Positions 11,299-20,902 are shown, numbered from the stretch's first letter. The stretch is DNA of 57,845 nt from Actinomycetota bacterium (GCA_040905475.1 JBBDRM010000142.1:26574-84418), one strand, 5' to 3'. Notes: generated by a model from the letters alone, not told the origin. A program made the numbers and translations.

Positions 11299-11327
11299 AG
11301 TATAAACTCCTGCACATCTGGCTGAAA
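11299..11327 (-). promoter_or_regulatory. Putative promoter of Asp-rich gene copy 2
   Basis: On the minus strand TTTCAG is followed by a 17-base spacer and TATACT, which would start transcription about 70 bases before the ATG at 11220. The -10 is good and the -35 moderate. The prediction is by eye only. Confidence 0.35.
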
Positions 11328-11361
11328 AGGGTGCTTTCGAGCGATTCGAGGGCGTGCCGTA

Positions 11362-11859
11362 TCAGGCCAGGGAGCCTGCGGGCCGCACCGTATGGGTCAC
11401 CAGCAGGCGTTCCTCCAGCTCGTGGACCTTCCCGAGGCCCGGCACGGTGATGTACGGAGCGATCTCGGACCAGGGAACGAGAACGAATGCACGTTCAGCC
11501 AATCGGGGGTGCGGGATCTCGAGATCGGGGTCGCTGACGACGATGTCGCCCATCGCGAGCAGATCGAGATCGATCGCTCTGGGACCCCACCGCTCCTCCG
11601 TAGACCGTTCGCGACCGAGCGCGTGCTCGATGGTCATACACGCCTCGAAGAGCGCGCGATGGCCGAGCAAAGTGTTGATCTCGACGACGGCGTTGAGGTA
11701 GTCATCCTGGGCCGGCGGGCCGCCCACCGGCTCCGTCTCGTAGATGCCTGAGAGCTGAACGACGTCGATACCCGGCGTCGCCGCGAGCGCTTTGACGGCG
11801 GTGCGCAGATGATCTGCGCGATCCCCGAGGTTCGAGCCGAGTCCGATGAACGCGCGCAT
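11362..11859 (-). CDS. folK: 2-amino-4-hydroxy-6-hydroxymethyldihydropteridine pyrophosphokinase
   Basis: FolK transfers pyrophosphate from ATP to hydroxymethyl-dihydropterin in folate synthesis. The 165-residue protein opens with IGLGSNLGDR and contains YETEPVGGPPAQDDYLNAVV and the signature RWGPRAIDLDLL. The ATG at 11859 follows folB with only four bases between, so the two are cotranscribed. Confidence 0.96.
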   Translation of the reverse strand: MRAFIGLGSNLGDRADHLRTAVKALAATPGIDVVQLSGIYETEPVGGPPAQDDYLNAVVEINTLLGHRALFEACMTIEHALGRERSTEERWGPRAIDLDLLAMGDIVVSDPDLEIPHPRLAERAFVLVPWSEIAPYITVPGLGKVHELEERLLVTHTVRPAGSLA

Positions 11860-11863
11860 CGTC

Positions 11864-12265
11864 TTATCGTCGCAGATCCGGGGGCCCGAGGTCGTCCCGG
11901 GACCTGCTGACCTCAACGGCAACCTCATCGACCTCCTCGGGGAGCGGAGCTTGCGGCTTCGCGACGCGAACCCAAACGTCGAGCACCCGAGTGTTCCCGA
12001 GGATGGAACGGGCGATGCGATCGGCGAGCGTCTCAAGGAGCGCGTAGGACTCACCTGTCACGATCTTGGAGATTAAGCGCACGGCCTCTTCGTAGTCGAG
12101 CGTCGACGCGAGATCGTCGAGCATCGCCGCGGGTCGTGAATCGAGCCGTGCGGCGAGGCTGACGATGATCGGCTGCTCGGCCTGCCGCTCTTCGTCGGTA
12201 ACGCCGTGACGGCCCCGCAGCTTCAATCCTCGGATCTCGACGAGGTCGGTGCCCTGCTCGTCCAT
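11864..12265 (-). CDS. folB: Dihydroneopterin aldolase
   Basis: FolB converts dihydroneopterin to hydroxymethyl-dihydropterin and glycolaldehyde. The product (about 133 residues) has LRGRHGVTDEERQAEQP with the HGV motif and YALLETLADRIA with the conserved catalytic-region Glu. It lies 17 bases after folP and 4 bases before folK in a compact folP-folB-folK operon. I chose the Met at 12265; a Met four codons upstream is also possible. Confidence 0.94.
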   Translation of the reverse strand: MDEQGTDLVEIRGLKLRGRHGVTDEERQAEQPIIVSLAARLDSRPAAMLDDLASTLDYEEAVRLISKIVTGESYALLETLADRIARSILGNTRVLDVWVRVAKPQAPLPEEVDEVAVEVSRSRDDLGPPDLRR

Positions 12266-12281
12266 CGCTCTCCTCACCCCC

Positions 12282-13469
12282 CTAGACCGGGGCCTCCCTC
12301 GCGGCCAGGACCGCTTCCACCATTCTCACCACACGGGCCATCTCGCGCACGTCGTGGACCCGAACGAGGCTCGCCCCGCCCATCACCGCCAGCGCGACCG
12401 TCGCCGCCGTACCCTCGAGCCGCTCCCCCACCGGGAGATCCCCGAGCGTCGCCCCGATGAACGACTTGCGGGACGTTCCGGCGAGAACCGGGAAACCGAG
12501 ACAGCGAAGCTCGCGCAGGCGCTGCAGCAAGACCAGGTTGTGCTCGCGCGTCTTCCCGAAGCCGAAGCCGGGGTCCACGACGATGCGCTCCCGTCCGACA
12601 CCGGCGTCGATCGCCGCCGCGGCCCGTTCCTCCAGGAACGCCGCGATCTCGCCTACCACGTCGGCGTACCGCGGATCCTTCTGCATCGTGCGAGGCTCGC
12701 CGAGCATGTGCATCAGAACGATCGGAGCCTCGCGCTCGGCGACGAGCGGCAGCAGCGCAGCGTCGAATCGCCCGGCTGCTACGTCGTTCACCATCTGCGC
12801 GCCGGCATCGAGCGCCGCCTGCGCGACGACGGCCTTGGACGTGTCGACACTCACGGGGAGGCCGGTCTTGGCCGCGAGCGCGTCGACGACCGGGACGACG
12901 CGGCCGGATTCATCGTCGGCGGAGACGGGATCGGCGCCGGGCCGCGTGGACTCGCCGCCGACGTCGAGGATGTCGGCGCCCTCGTCGGCGAGCCGGAGCC
13001 CATGATCGATCGCGTCCCCGGCTTCGTAGAAGCGGCCGCCGTCGGAGAACGAATCCGGGGTCACGTTCACGATCCCCATGAGGTGCACGCGCTGGCTCAG
13101 CGGCAGGACGCGTCCATCGGGCAACGCGAGGTCGTGTGCCGGCTCGCTCCAGCGGGCGAGCGCGTGTGATACCGCGCCGCTGAAGGCAACCAGCGCGGGC
13201 TCTTGTCGCAGGCGGTCCAGGATCGCGGCTTGCACGCGCGGGTCGGCGCTCCAGACAAGCCGTCCGTCTTTAAGAACCACGCTCCCGCCGGCGCCGGTGA
13301 TGACCGCGCTCGCGCGGGCGGCCTCTTGCTCGGCAAGACCGTCGACGATCAGGACGCGGCTGGGATGAGAGCCGGCGAGGACGCCGACGTCGTGTCCTCC
13401 GAGTCCGGGCAACGCCCCCGCGATGTCCCGGACCGTCGAGGCGGCCAGGACACGGGCGTCCAGCTTCAC
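12282..13469 (-). CDS. folP: Dihydropteroate synthase with N-terminal extension
   Basis: FolP condenses hydroxymethyl-dihydropterin pyrophosphate with p-aminobenzoate. The TIM-barrel domain starts near residue 127 (MGIVNVTPDSFSDGG) and contains DVGGESTRPGA, VDPGFGFGKT and GTSRKSF. The 395-residue length exceeds the usual 270-290 because of about 120 N-terminal residues. That extension resembles the small accessory domain found in DHPS of some Clostridia (HRV-type segment, GGSVVLKDG), judged by pattern only. It heads the folP-folB-folK operon. Confidence 0.95.
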   Translation of the reverse strand: MKLDARVLAASTVRDIAGALPGLGGHDVGVLAGSHPSRVLIVDGLAEQEAARASAVITGAGGSVVLKDGRLVWSADPRVQAAILDRLRQEPALVAFSGAVSHALARWSEPAHDLALPDGRVLPLSQRVHLMGIVNVTPDSFSDGGRFYEAGDAIDHGLRLADEGADILDVGGESTRPGADPVSADDESGRVVPVVDALAAKTGLPVSVDTSKAVVAQAALDAGAQMVNDVAAGRFDAALLPLVAEREAPIVLMHMLGEPRTMQKDPRYADVVGEIAAFLEERAAAAIDAGVGRERIVVDPGFGFGKTREHNLVLLQRLRELRCLGFPVLAGTSRKSFIGATLGDLPVGERLEGTAATVALAVMGGASLVRVHDVREMARVVRMVEAVLAAREAPV

Positions 13470-13533
13470 AAGTCCGAGCCTAACACCGACCCCTCAGGCA
13501 GGACTGAGCATCCGGCGCGGCGAACGCTGGTTC

Positions 13534-14706
13534 ATGCGCTCGAGGATGCTCTGGGTTGCCGCCGCCGCCTCGCTTGTCCTTTCGATGGCCCCGATGCGGG
13601 GCGGCGCTCTCATCTCGCTCGCCGGACCGAAGTGCGGGACGGCCGCGGGGGCCGAAGCGCCCCCGGTCGCGACCTTGCGGGTGGCGACCTTCAACGTCCT
13701 TCACGGGCTCGAGGAAACCCCGTCTTATCCGACGCACTCGACGTTCGAAGGGCGGCTCGAGCTTCAGGCGCAAGAGATCGCCGCCGAGGGCCTCGACTTG
13801 GTCGGCATGCAAGAGGTGTCGGAGACCGAGGCTCCCGTTGGACACGCGCCCGGCAACGTCGCCGAGCGGCTCGCCGACAGGCTCGCGGATATCACCGGCC
13901 AGGCGTGGTACTGGTGCTGGCACCTCTCGAACCCGCATCTCCCGGTGGAGCCCGACATCGCCGAGGGCGGCGGCGGGCCGGTCACGGACGTGATCGCGTC
14001 GATGGCGTCGGACAAGTACGGTTCGTTCAAGGAAGGCGCCGCCGTTCTGTCCCGGTACCCCATCGTCGCGGCGGAAGCGCGACGCCTACCGCTGCGCTTC
14101 CCAGGTGAGTACGTGCTGTGCCCTCCGGCTGAGATCCCGACGTGCAACCTCACCGCGATCTTCGATCATCGGATCGCCTTGTGGGCACGCATCGACACAC
14201 CGGGCGGTCTCACCGACATCATCGCGACCCACTTCGCGCACCACCTGACCCCGCTGAGCGAAGTATCCAAGTTCACGCACGCCGCGGCCGTGCTCGCGTT
14301 CTCGGAGCAGATGACCGTGCAGAACGGCGAGCCGGCCCGCCGGTTCATCGCCTGTGACTGCAACCTGGAGACGACCGATCAGCCGCCGGGCGTCGGCCTT
14401 ATCACCTCGGCCGGATGGACGGACTCATACGCGTTCGTGCATCCCGGGTCGGCGTGCGCGCCGGGCCAGGACCTCTCGGGCTGCTCGTCGGATCAGGACA
14501 TCGTGACCGAGACCCCCGTAGCGACAGCGACGACGCGGATCGACTACGTGTTCGCACGTGCCGGGTCGTGCGGCCTCGACATCGAAGACAGTGAGCGGAT
14601 CGCGGACACGCCGGCTCTGCAGGACGACGGAACGTACCTCTGGCCGTCGGACCATCTCGCATTCGCGACCGACGTCACGGTCGCCGGGTGCGCCGCCGGT
14701 TACTGA
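13534..14706 (+). CDS. Secreted endonuclease/exonuclease/phosphatase-family protein
   Basis: The 390-residue protein begins with a signal peptide (MRSRMLWVAAAASLVLSMA) and carries the EEP fold motifs: RVATFNVLHG, GMQEV, ATHFAHH, ACDCNLE in place of the usual GDFN loop, RIDYVF and SDHLAF. Members cleave phosphodiesters in nucleic acids, lipids or inositol phosphates; the substrate cannot be told from sequence. Many Cys residues suggest an exported disulfide-bonded enzyme. It is the only plus-strand gene in the folate block and reads opposite to its neighbours, so it is probably an insertion into an otherwise conserved operon region. Confidence 0.85.
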   Translation: MRSRMLWVAAAASLVLSMAPMRGGALISLAGPKCGTAAGAEAPPVATLRVATFNVLHGLEETPSYPTHSTFEGRLELQAQEIAAEGLDLVGMQEVSETEAPVGHAPGNVAERLADRLADITGQAWYWCWHLSNPHLPVEPDIAEGGGGPVTDVIASMASDKYGSFKEGAAVLSRYPIVAAEARRLPLRFPGEYVLCPPAEIPTCNLTAIFDHRIALWARIDTPGGLTDIIATHFAHHLTPLSEVSKFTHAAAVLAFSEQMTVQNGEPARRFIACDCNLETTDQPPGVGLITSAGWTDSYAFVHPGSACAPGQDLSGCSSDQDIVTETPVATATTRIDYVFARAGSCGLDIEDSERIADTPALQDDGTYLWPSDHLAFATDVTVAGCAAGY

Positions 14707-14734
14707 TCCGCGCCGAACCCACCTTCTCCCGGAG

Positions 14735-14770
14735 CGACAGACATGACAGTCATGTCTGTCATGACAGTCA
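14735..14770. repeat. Four tandem 9-nt units forming a long palindrome
   Basis: Four consecutive 9-mers (CGACAGACA, TGACAGTCA, TGTCTGTCA, TGACAGTCA) fill the gap between two convergent genes. Within them 14736-14747 (GACAGACATGAC) is perfectly inverted at 14749-14760 around a single central base. It could be a protein-binding site or a bidirectional hairpin terminator; there is no U-tract on either side. Confidence 0.75.
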
Positions 14771-14788
14771 CTTCCGAGAGAAGCATGT

Positions 14789-15433
14789 CTAAGCGCCGGC
14801 GCGTGCGAGCGAAAGAACCTCGGCGCGGGCGGCGAGATCGTTCGCGAACAGGCCCCGGAACTCTGTGGTGAGCACCGTCGAGCCCGGCTTCCGGACGCCT
14901 CGCATCGTCATGCACCCATGCTCGGCTTCGACCACGACCGCCACGGCAGACGGCGCCAGCGCTGCTTCGAGCGCGTCGGCCACCTGACGAACGAGCCGTT
15001 CCTGCACCTGAGGACGGCGTGCCAGAACCTCGACGACGCGCGCCAGCTTCGAGAGGCCCGTGATGCGCCCGTCGGCGCCCGGCACGTAACCGACCGAAGC
15101 TCTTCCCGAGAAAGGCAGAAGGTGGTGCTCGCAGATCGAGGTGAACGCGATGTCGCGCACCAAGATCAGCCCGGTGCCGCGCTCGTCGGCGAGCGGCTCG
15201 ACGACCGACGCGGGATCGATCGACATCCCGGCGAAAAGGTCCGCGTAGGCCTCGGCGACGCGGCGCGGCGTCTCGACGAGCCCCTCGCGCGACGGATCGT
15301 CCCCGATCGCGATCAGAAGCTCGCGCACCGCAGCCTCGACGCGCGCGCGATCGACCTTCGACGAAGCTCGATCGGGTTCTTCCGCGAGCGCCTCAGAAGC
15401 GTCGACGACGACCCGCGGGTTCCAGGTCGTCAC
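14789..15433 (-). CDS. folE: GTP cyclohydrolase I
   Basis: FolE opens GTP to dihydroneopterin triphosphate, the first folate step. The 214-residue protein has ETPRRVAEAYADLF, the zinc-ligand segment SICEHHLLPFSG, GLSKLARVV and a late CMTMRG with the third zinc Cys. Its ATG overlaps the ftsH stop (ATGA, 15430-15433), so it is translationally coupled to ftsH. Confidence 0.97.
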   Translation of the reverse strand: MTTWNPRVVVDASEALAEEPDRASSKVDRARVEAAVRELLIAIGDDPSREGLVETPRRVAEAYADLFAGMSIDPASVVEPLADERGTGLILVRDIAFTSICEHHLLPFSGRASVGYVPGADGRITGLSKLARVVEVLARRPQVQERLVRQVADALEAALAPSAVAVVVEAEHGCMTMRGVRKPGSTVLTTEFRGLFANDLAARAEVLSLARAGA

Positions 15434-17364
15434 TTGCCGTTGCGCTTGACGCTGCGACGCGCGGGTGCCGCCGCGCCGCCGCGGACCGCCTTGCCGTTCG
15501 GGCTCCGGGCCGGCCGCTTCGTCACCGGAGCGAGGAGGCGCTTCAGCTCTTCCTTCTCGATCGTTTCCTTCTCGAGCAGCGCATCGACGATGTCATCGAG
15601 CGCGGGACGGTACTGGGTGAGGATCTCGAGCGCTTCGGCGTGTGCTTCGTCGATCAGGCGGCGGATCTCCTTGTCGATCTCGAACGCGATCGTGTCCGAG
15701 TAGTCGGCGTGCGACGAGAAGTCGCGACCGAGGAAGACCTGCCCTTCCTTCTGGCCGAGCGTGAGCGGGCCGAGCTTGTCGCTCATCCCGTACTCGGTGA
15801 CCATCTGCCGCGCCATCTTGGTGGCCCGGTCGATATCGTCCTGCGCGCCCGTGGTCGGGTCGTCGAACACCATCTCCTCAGCGACGCGTCCGCCGAGGAA
15901 CATGGCGAGGTCGTCGATCATCTCGCTGCGCGTGACGAGGAACTTGTCCTCCGTCGGCAGCGAGAGCGTGTACCCGAGCGCGCGACCGCGGGGGATGATC
16001 GAGATCTTGTGGACCGGGTCCGCGTTCGGCAGCGCGTGGCCGACCAGGGCGTGTCCGGCCTCGTGGTATGCGATGACGCGCTTCTCCTTGTCGGAGATGA
16101 CACGCGACTTGCGCTCCGGCCCGGCGACGACACGGTCGATCGACTCCTCCAGCTCGTGCATCCCGATCTCTTTCTTGCCGCCGCGCGCGGTCAGCAGCGC
16201 CGCCTCGTTCATGACGTTCGCGAGGTCGGCGCCGGTGAATCCGGGCGTGCGGCGAGCAAGCACCTCGAGCTCGGCGCCGGCGATGATCGGCTTACCGCGG
16301 GCGTGGACCTCGAGGATCGCGAGGCGGCCCTTCAGGTCCGGCCGGTCGACCACGATCTGCCGGTCGAAGCGTCCCGGGCGGAGGAGCGCCGGGTCCAGGA
16401 TGTCGGGCCGGTTGGTCGCCGCGATCATGATGACGCCGGTCTTCGCGTCGAAGCCGTCCATCTCGACGAGCAGCTGGTTCAGCGTCTGTTCGCGCTCGTC
16501 GTGGCCGCCGCCGAGACCGGCGCCGCGCTGGCGGCCGACGGCGTCGATCTCGTCCACGAACACGATGGAGGGCGCGTTCTGCTTCGCCTGCTCGAACAGG
16601 TCGCGGACGCGGGCTGCACCGACGCCGACGAACATCTCGACGAAGTCCGAGCCGGAGATCGAGAAGAACGGAACCCCCGCCTCGCCGGCCACGGCCCTTG
16701 CGAGCAGCGTCTTGCCCGAGCCCGGCGGCCCGTACAGCAGGACGCCCTTCGGGATCTTCGCGCCAACCGCCTGGAACTTGGCGGGGTTCTCGAGGAAGTC
16801 CTTGACCTCGACGAGCTCCTCGACGGCCTCATCGACGCCGGCGACATCCTTGAAGGTGACCTTGGGCATGTCCTTGGTGACCAGACGCGCTTTCGCCTTG
16901 CCGAACGACATGACGCGGTTGCCGCCGCCCTGCATCTGGTTCATGAAGAAGAAGAACAGCAAGATGATCAGCAAGAACGGTAAGAGCTGGAAGATGATCG
17001 ACAGGATCGGCGACGTGCTCTGCGTGTCGACCTTGAGCTCGATGTCGTCACGCTCCTGGAGCAGGTTCGTGATGTCGTCGGCGTAGTCGGTCGGGTACGT
17101 CACGCTGTAGGGCTTGTCGTCGGTGAACTCGCCCTCTACACGTTTGTCCCGGTCGAGGATCGTCGCGGTTTTGATGCGGCCGTCGCGAACCGCGTCGGTG
17201 AACTGATCCAGCGTCAGCGGCTTGTCTTGTGTGCCGCCGAAGTACGACAGGATCGCCCAGAGGACGATGAGTACGAGGATCAGGTAGACGGCGGGGCCAC
17301 GGAAAAGACGCCCCATCGGCGTCTGAGGCTGCTGCGGAGCCTTCCCTGTGCGAAGCGGTGGCAT
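15430..17364 (-). CDS. ftsH: ATP-dependent zinc metalloprotease FtsH
   Basis: FtsH is a membrane-anchored AAA+ protease for quality control of membrane and regulatory proteins. The 644-residue protein has a short N-terminal TM ([15 protein letters not shown]), an extracytoplasmic FtsH_ext domain, a second TM ([15 protein letters not shown]), Walker A GPPGSGKT, the second region of homology around RPGRFD, and the zinc motif HEAGH followed by the distal Asp in [11 protein letters not shown] basic tail follows. The gene order tilS-hpt-ftsH-folE is widespread. Confidence 0.97.
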   Translation of the reverse strand: MPPLRTGKAPQQPQTPMGRLFRGPAVYLILVLIVLWAILSYFGGTQDKPLTLDQFTDAVRDGRIKTATILDRDKRVEGEFTDDKPYSVTYPTDYADDITNLLQERDDIELKVDTQSTSPILSIIFQLLPFLLIILLFFFFMNQMQGGGNRVMSFGKAKARLVTKDMPKVTFKDVAGVDEAVEELVEVKDFLENPAKFQAVGAKIPKGVLLYGPPGSGKTLLARAVAGEAGVPFFSISGSDFVEMFVGVGAARVRDLFEQAKQNAPSIVFVDEIDAVGRQRGAGLGGGHDEREQTLNQLLVEMDGFDAKTGVIMIAATNRPDILDPALLRPGRFDRQIVVDRPDLKGRLAILEVHARGKPIIAGAELEVLARRTPGFTGADLANVMNEAALLTARGGKKEIGMHELEESIDRVVAGPERKSRVISDKEKRVIAYHEAGHALVGHALPNADPVHKISIIPRGRALGYTLSLPTEDKFLVTRSEMIDDLAMFLGGRVAEEMVFDDPTTGAQDDIDRATKMARQMVTEYGMSDKLGPLTLGQKEGQVFLGRDFSSHADYSDTIAFEIDKEIRRLIDEAHAEALEILTQYRPALDDIVDALLEKETIEKEELKRLLAPVTKRPARSPNGKAVRGGAAAPARRSVKRNGK

Positions 17365-17570
17365 GGATCCTTGCTTTCTCCCTTGTGGGGAACTCTAACG
17401 TAGTTCGAACACCGGCGAAGGTCGCATGAGCCGCGGAAGGGTCAGGCTAGCACCGCGGTCCGGCCCCCGTCGACGCTCCGGCTCCCTGAGCAGGTTAAAC
17501 GCTCCGCAGACGCACGACATTCCTCGCAGTCTCTATCGGGCGAAGCTGAGGGTGGCCTGAGCGCTCGCCC

Positions 17571-17840
17571 TCAGCCGGCCCGGCCGAGAACGGTGATCCG
17601 GACGCCCTGCCCCTCGCGCAAGCCGAGCGACTGCACGACGTCCATCGGAACAAGCAATCCGGGCGTGCGGAGCGAACCATGCACCTTGCCGGTGAACTCC
17701 TGGCCTCTCATCGATGCACGAAGCGTGTCCCCCGGCCTGAGGCCCAGGTCACTCACGACTTCGGCGGCGATCGGGACCCGCGCGTACGGGCTCTTGTTGT
17801 GCATGGTCATCTCGAGGGTCGCTCGGAACATCCTTGCCAT
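17571..17840 (-). CDS. Small DUF1905/AbrB-like beta-barrel protein
   Basis: An 89-residue protein with FRATLEMTM, PYARVPIAAEVVSDLGL, RGQEFTGKVHGSL and a C-terminal LGLREGQGVRITVLG. This order matches DUF1905-type domains, which share a fold with SpoVT/AbrB-like barrels. It lies between ftsH and hpt on the same strand, 25 bases after hpt, so it is probably in the operon. There is no known function. A 206-base gap with no visible gene separates it from ftsH. Confidence 0.6.
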   Translation of the reverse strand: MARMFRATLEMTMHNKSPYARVPIAAEVVSDLGLRPGDTLRASMRGQEFTGKVHGSLRTPGLLVPMDVVQSLGLREGQGVRITVLGRAG

Positions 17841-17864
17841 CTGCCCTGCTCAGCCCCTTAGTCT

Positions 17865-18413
17865 TCAGTCTTCGTAAAGGTGGGGCTTGAGTGTACCCAC
17901 GTAGCTCAGATTCCGGTAACGCTCGCCGTAGTCGAGGCCGTAGCCGACCACGAACACCGGCGGCAGGGCGAAACCGTGATACCGGACGTCGAGCTCCACC
18001 TTCTGGACCTCGGGTTTCGACAGGAGCGCGCACACTTCGAGCGTCGCGGGACGGCGGCCTTTGAGGTTCTTCATGAGATACGACAGCGTAAGGCCTGAGT
18101 CGATGATGTCCTCGACGATCAGCACGTCACGTCCCGAGATGTCGAGGTCGAGGTCCTTCATGATGCGCACGACACCGCTCGTCTTGGTCGCCGACCCGTA
18201 GGACGAGACGGCCATGAAATCCAGCTCGAGCGGGATCGTGATGTGCCGGGCGAGATCGCTCATCAGCATGAAGGCGCCCTTCAGGACGCCGACGAGGAGC
18301 AGGTCGCGACCGCGGTAGTCCTCGGATATCTGCTTGCCGAGCTCGCCCACCTTCGACTGGATCTCGTCGTCCGTTACGAGGATCCGATCGATGTCCGCGT
18401 TGAGCTCCGTCAC
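17865..18413 (-). CDS. hpt: Hypoxanthine phosphoribosyltransferase
   Basis: Hpt salvages hypoxanthine and guanine with PRPP. The 182-residue protein has LLVGVLKGAFMLMSDLAR, the PRPP-binding motif VLIVEDIIDSGLTL and FVVGYGLDYGERYRNL, all in the usual positions. The GTG start at 18413 overlaps the tilS stop as GTGA, consistent with translational coupling in the conserved tilS-hpt pair. Confidence 0.96.
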   Translation of the reverse strand: MTELNADIDRILVTDDEIQSKVGELGKQISEDYRGRDLLLVGVLKGAFMLMSDLARHITIPLELDFMAVSSYGSATKTSGVVRIMKDLDLDISGRDVLIVEDIIDSGLTLSYLMKNLKGRRPATLEVCALLSKPEVQKVELDVRYHGFALPPVFVVGYGLDYGERYRNLSYVGTLKPHLYED

Positions 18414-19789
18414 TTCTCCCCCTCCTGCTCGACCTCGAGCCACAGGAACCGTCGCGTTCCGGCGGTGACCTTGAACCGGTCGTCCGGCCGGTGTCCCACC
18501 ACCCACACGATGTCGGCGCCGGAGGTGATCAGGGGGACCCGATCACGCTCGGAGCGCGGCACCTTCGCGTCGGTGAAGAAGTCCCCGAGCCTTTTGTCTC
18601 CGCGCATGCCGAGCGGACGGAACCGGTCGCCGCGTCGCGGAGAGCGCGCGACGATCGGCGGGCGGGTCCGCGCCGCGTCGAGGACGCAGACCCGCCGGCC
18701 GTCGGGCCACGCCCGCGGCGGCTGAGTCTCGATCCACGTTCGCATGCGCATCGACCAGGGGGGAAGGTCGGTGACGCCGGGGAGCGCGACCGTGACCGGC
18801 CCGGAGGGTTCCGGATCGGGCGTCGCGCGCCCGACGAGCAGGGAACCATAGGAAAGGGTCGCATTCAAGGGTGACGGCAGTCGGACCTGGTCACCGGTCG
18901 ACCCTTCCCGGCAAAGCCGCAGGACGCGGTCGGTGTGCTCGGCATCGAGCGAGACCGCGCGCCGCACGACTCGACGCTGCAGCGCGACCGGGAGGGCGAG
19001 GAGCCGGTCGACGGGGAAGCGCAGCCCGCCGCCCGGGACGATCTCGGGCTCGAGCGCCTCGGCCGCCAGCTCGTCGAGGAGCGCGTCTTCGTCCCGGGCC
19101 AGATCGGCGAGCCGCGCGAGCGCCTCGGGCGTCCGCACGTTGAACCGTTCGATGAGGAACGGCAGCAGCTCGGCGCGGACGGCGTTCCGGGTGAACGCGG
19201 TGTCGGTGTTGGTCGGGTCGCGCCGGGGTCTCAGCCGCAGCGCGCGACAGAAACGTTCGGTGTCGTCGCGTCGCAAGGCGATCAGGGGCCTGATCACACG
19301 GCCGCGCACCGGTGGGATACCGCCGAGCCCGTGTGTCCCCGTGCCGGCCAGCACGCGCATCAGGACGGTCTCGGCCTGGTCGTCGAGCGTGTGCCCCGTC
19401 GCGATCGTGGCCTCCCCCAGCGAGTCGGCCACCTCTTCCAGGAAGGCATAGCGGCGGTCGCGAGCGGCTTCCTCGGGCGAGCGACCCTTCGGGACGAAGC
19501 TCGCGTCGGCGGCGCGAACCGTCGCCGGAAGGCCGAGCCGCGCGGCGGCTCGCCCGACGAACGTTGCGTCGGCGGCGGACGCCTCGCGCAGGCGGTGGTC
19601 GAAATGGGCGACGTGCAGCTCCAGATCGAGCGCCGGCCGAAGGCGGGCGAGCGCGTGGAGCAGACAGAGGGAGTCGGGACCTCCGCTGACGGCCACAACG
19701 ACCGTCTCTCCCCCTTTGAGCATCCCGCGCTGAGCGATCGTCGAACGGACGCGGGCGACGATCTCGCGGACCGCACGCGGCTCGTTCAC
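18410..19789 (-). CDS. tilS: tRNA(Ile)-lysidine synthase
   Basis: TilS modifies the CAU anticodon of tRNA-Ile2 with lysine so that it reads AUA. The PP-loop SGGPDSLCLLHAL (about residues 35-47) is clear, followed by AHFDHRLRE, ATGHTLDDQAETVLMRVLAGTG and a C-terminal TilS domain (SPRRGDRFRPLGM ... VPLITS). I chose the GTG at 19789, four bases after the upstream stop; longer starts overlap that gene. The predicted length is 459 residues. Confidence 0.93.
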   Translation of the reverse strand: MNEPRAVREIVARVRSTIAQRGMLKGGETVVVAVSGGPDSLCLLHALARLRPALDLELHVAHFDHRLREASAADATFVGRAAARLGLPATVRAADASFVPKGRSPEEAARDRRYAFLEEVADSLGEATIATGHTLDDQAETVLMRVLAGTGTHGLGGIPPVRGRVIRPLIALRRDDTERFCRALRLRPRRDPTNTDTAFTRNAVRAELLPFLIERFNVRTPEALARLADLARDEDALLDELAAEALEPEIVPGGGLRFPVDRLLALPVALQRRVVRRAVSLDAEHTDRVLRLCREGSTGDQVRLPSPLNATLSYGSLLVGRATPDPEPSGPVTVALPGVTDLPPWSMRMRTWIETQPPRAWPDGRRVCVLDAARTRPPIVARSPRRGDRFRPLGMRGDKRLGDFFTDAKVPRSERDRVPLITSGADIVWVVGHRPDDRFKVTAGTRRFLWLEVEQEGEK

Positions 19790-19793
19790 GAGC

Positions 19794-20855
19794 TCAGCTC
19801 TGGGAGGGCGGTTGCTCGCGGAGGACGCGCGCGAGCCAAGCCTGTACATCGGTCAGCTCATCGAGCGTCGGCAGGTTCTCGGCTCGCTCCCAAACCAGGT
19901 TCACTCCGCGCATCCCCGCGGAGGCCTCCACGGCCGACACGAACGTCTCGCCCTGTGAGTACTGGGCGTACTTCATGTCGAGGCCCATCGCCCGCTGCAG
20001 CGTACGCTCCGCCATGTTCGTGTTCTGACGTTTCGCCGTCAGCGCCTCTTTCATCTCGGCGAACGTCGCGATGTGTTCCGCGCCGACGCGATCCATGACG
20101 AAGTTGCCGTGTCCCTCGACGACGGTCATGAGCGACTGCATGGATGCAACGACCTCCCGCTGGGCCGGCGACAAGAAAAGGGTCAGGAGATTCGCGCTCT
20201 TCCACGCTTGCGGGCCCTTCGCGATGAGCGAGCGGACGTTTTCGATCGCTTCGCGGACGCGTTTGGCATCGAGCTCCGCCGTCGAGAGGTATCTCTCGAT
20301 GAGCCCGGCGACGTGGTCGCGGAGCCATGGGACGGCCACGAACTGGGTGCGGTGCGTTACTTCGTGGAGCGCGATCCAGAGACGGAAATCCTCGGGGTGG
20401 AACCGCCAGCGACGCTCTGCAGCCACGATGTTCGGGCCGACGAAGTACACCTTGCCTGCGCCTCCGGTCGCGAGCAGCAGGTCGTACTGACCGAGAACCT
20501 TCTGGGAGAGATAACCGAGCAGCAGCCCCACCTGGAAGCCGATCGCGCTCCGGCCGAGCCGCCCGCCGGCCTTCATCCCGCCGAAGCGCTCCGCGAGCGG
20601 GTGCAGCATCGCGCGGAAGCCCTCGACGTTGGCGTTGATCCAGCCGGCCCGGTCGACCACGACGGGCGCGCCGGCCGGCTCTCCGGGACGTAAGCCGGTG
20701 AATTCCGTGACCAATCCGTCGGCGACGCGAACGAACTCCCCGAAGTCGCCGCGAACCTTGGCTCGATCGGCGGCGGATACCTCAGGGCCGGTGCCTGCGA
20801 CCGCGCGCGCAACGCGGGAAGCAAGTCCCCAGTCGGCGACCTCTGCGGGCGGCAT
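19794..20855 (-). CDS. Zinc-dependent metalloprotease-like protein (DUF2342)
   Basis: The 353-residue protein carries the HEVTH zinc motif (within LWIALHEVTHRTQF) and a downstream VEGHGNFVMDRVG segment typical of DUF2342, a family found almost only in actinobacteria. One subfamily correlates with coenzyme F420 genomes to my knowledge. It lies just upstream of tilS, as in mycobacteria. There is no signal peptide, so it is probably cytoplasmic. The substrate is unknown. Confidence 0.85.
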   Translation of the reverse strand: MPPAEVADWGLASRVARAVAGTGPEVSAADRAKVRGDFGEFVRVADGLVTEFTGLRPGEPAGAPVVVDRAGWINANVEGFRAMLHPLAERFGGMKAGGRLGRSAIGFQVGLLLGYLSQKVLGQYDLLLATGGAGKVYFVGPNIVAAERRWRFHPEDFRLWIALHEVTHRTQFVAVPWLRDHVAGLIERYLSTAELDAKRVREAIENVRSLIAKGPQAWKSANLLTLFLSPAQREVVASMQSLMTVVEGHGNFVMDRVGAEHIATFAEMKEALTAKRQNTNMAERTLQRAMGLDMKYAQYSQGETFVSAVEASAGMRGVNLVWERAENLPTLDELTDVQAWLARVLREQPPSQS

Positions 20856-20902
20856 ACCGGGTCACACGCTACCGCGTGGGGGAGGAGCTCGTGGAGGCTC
20901 GC

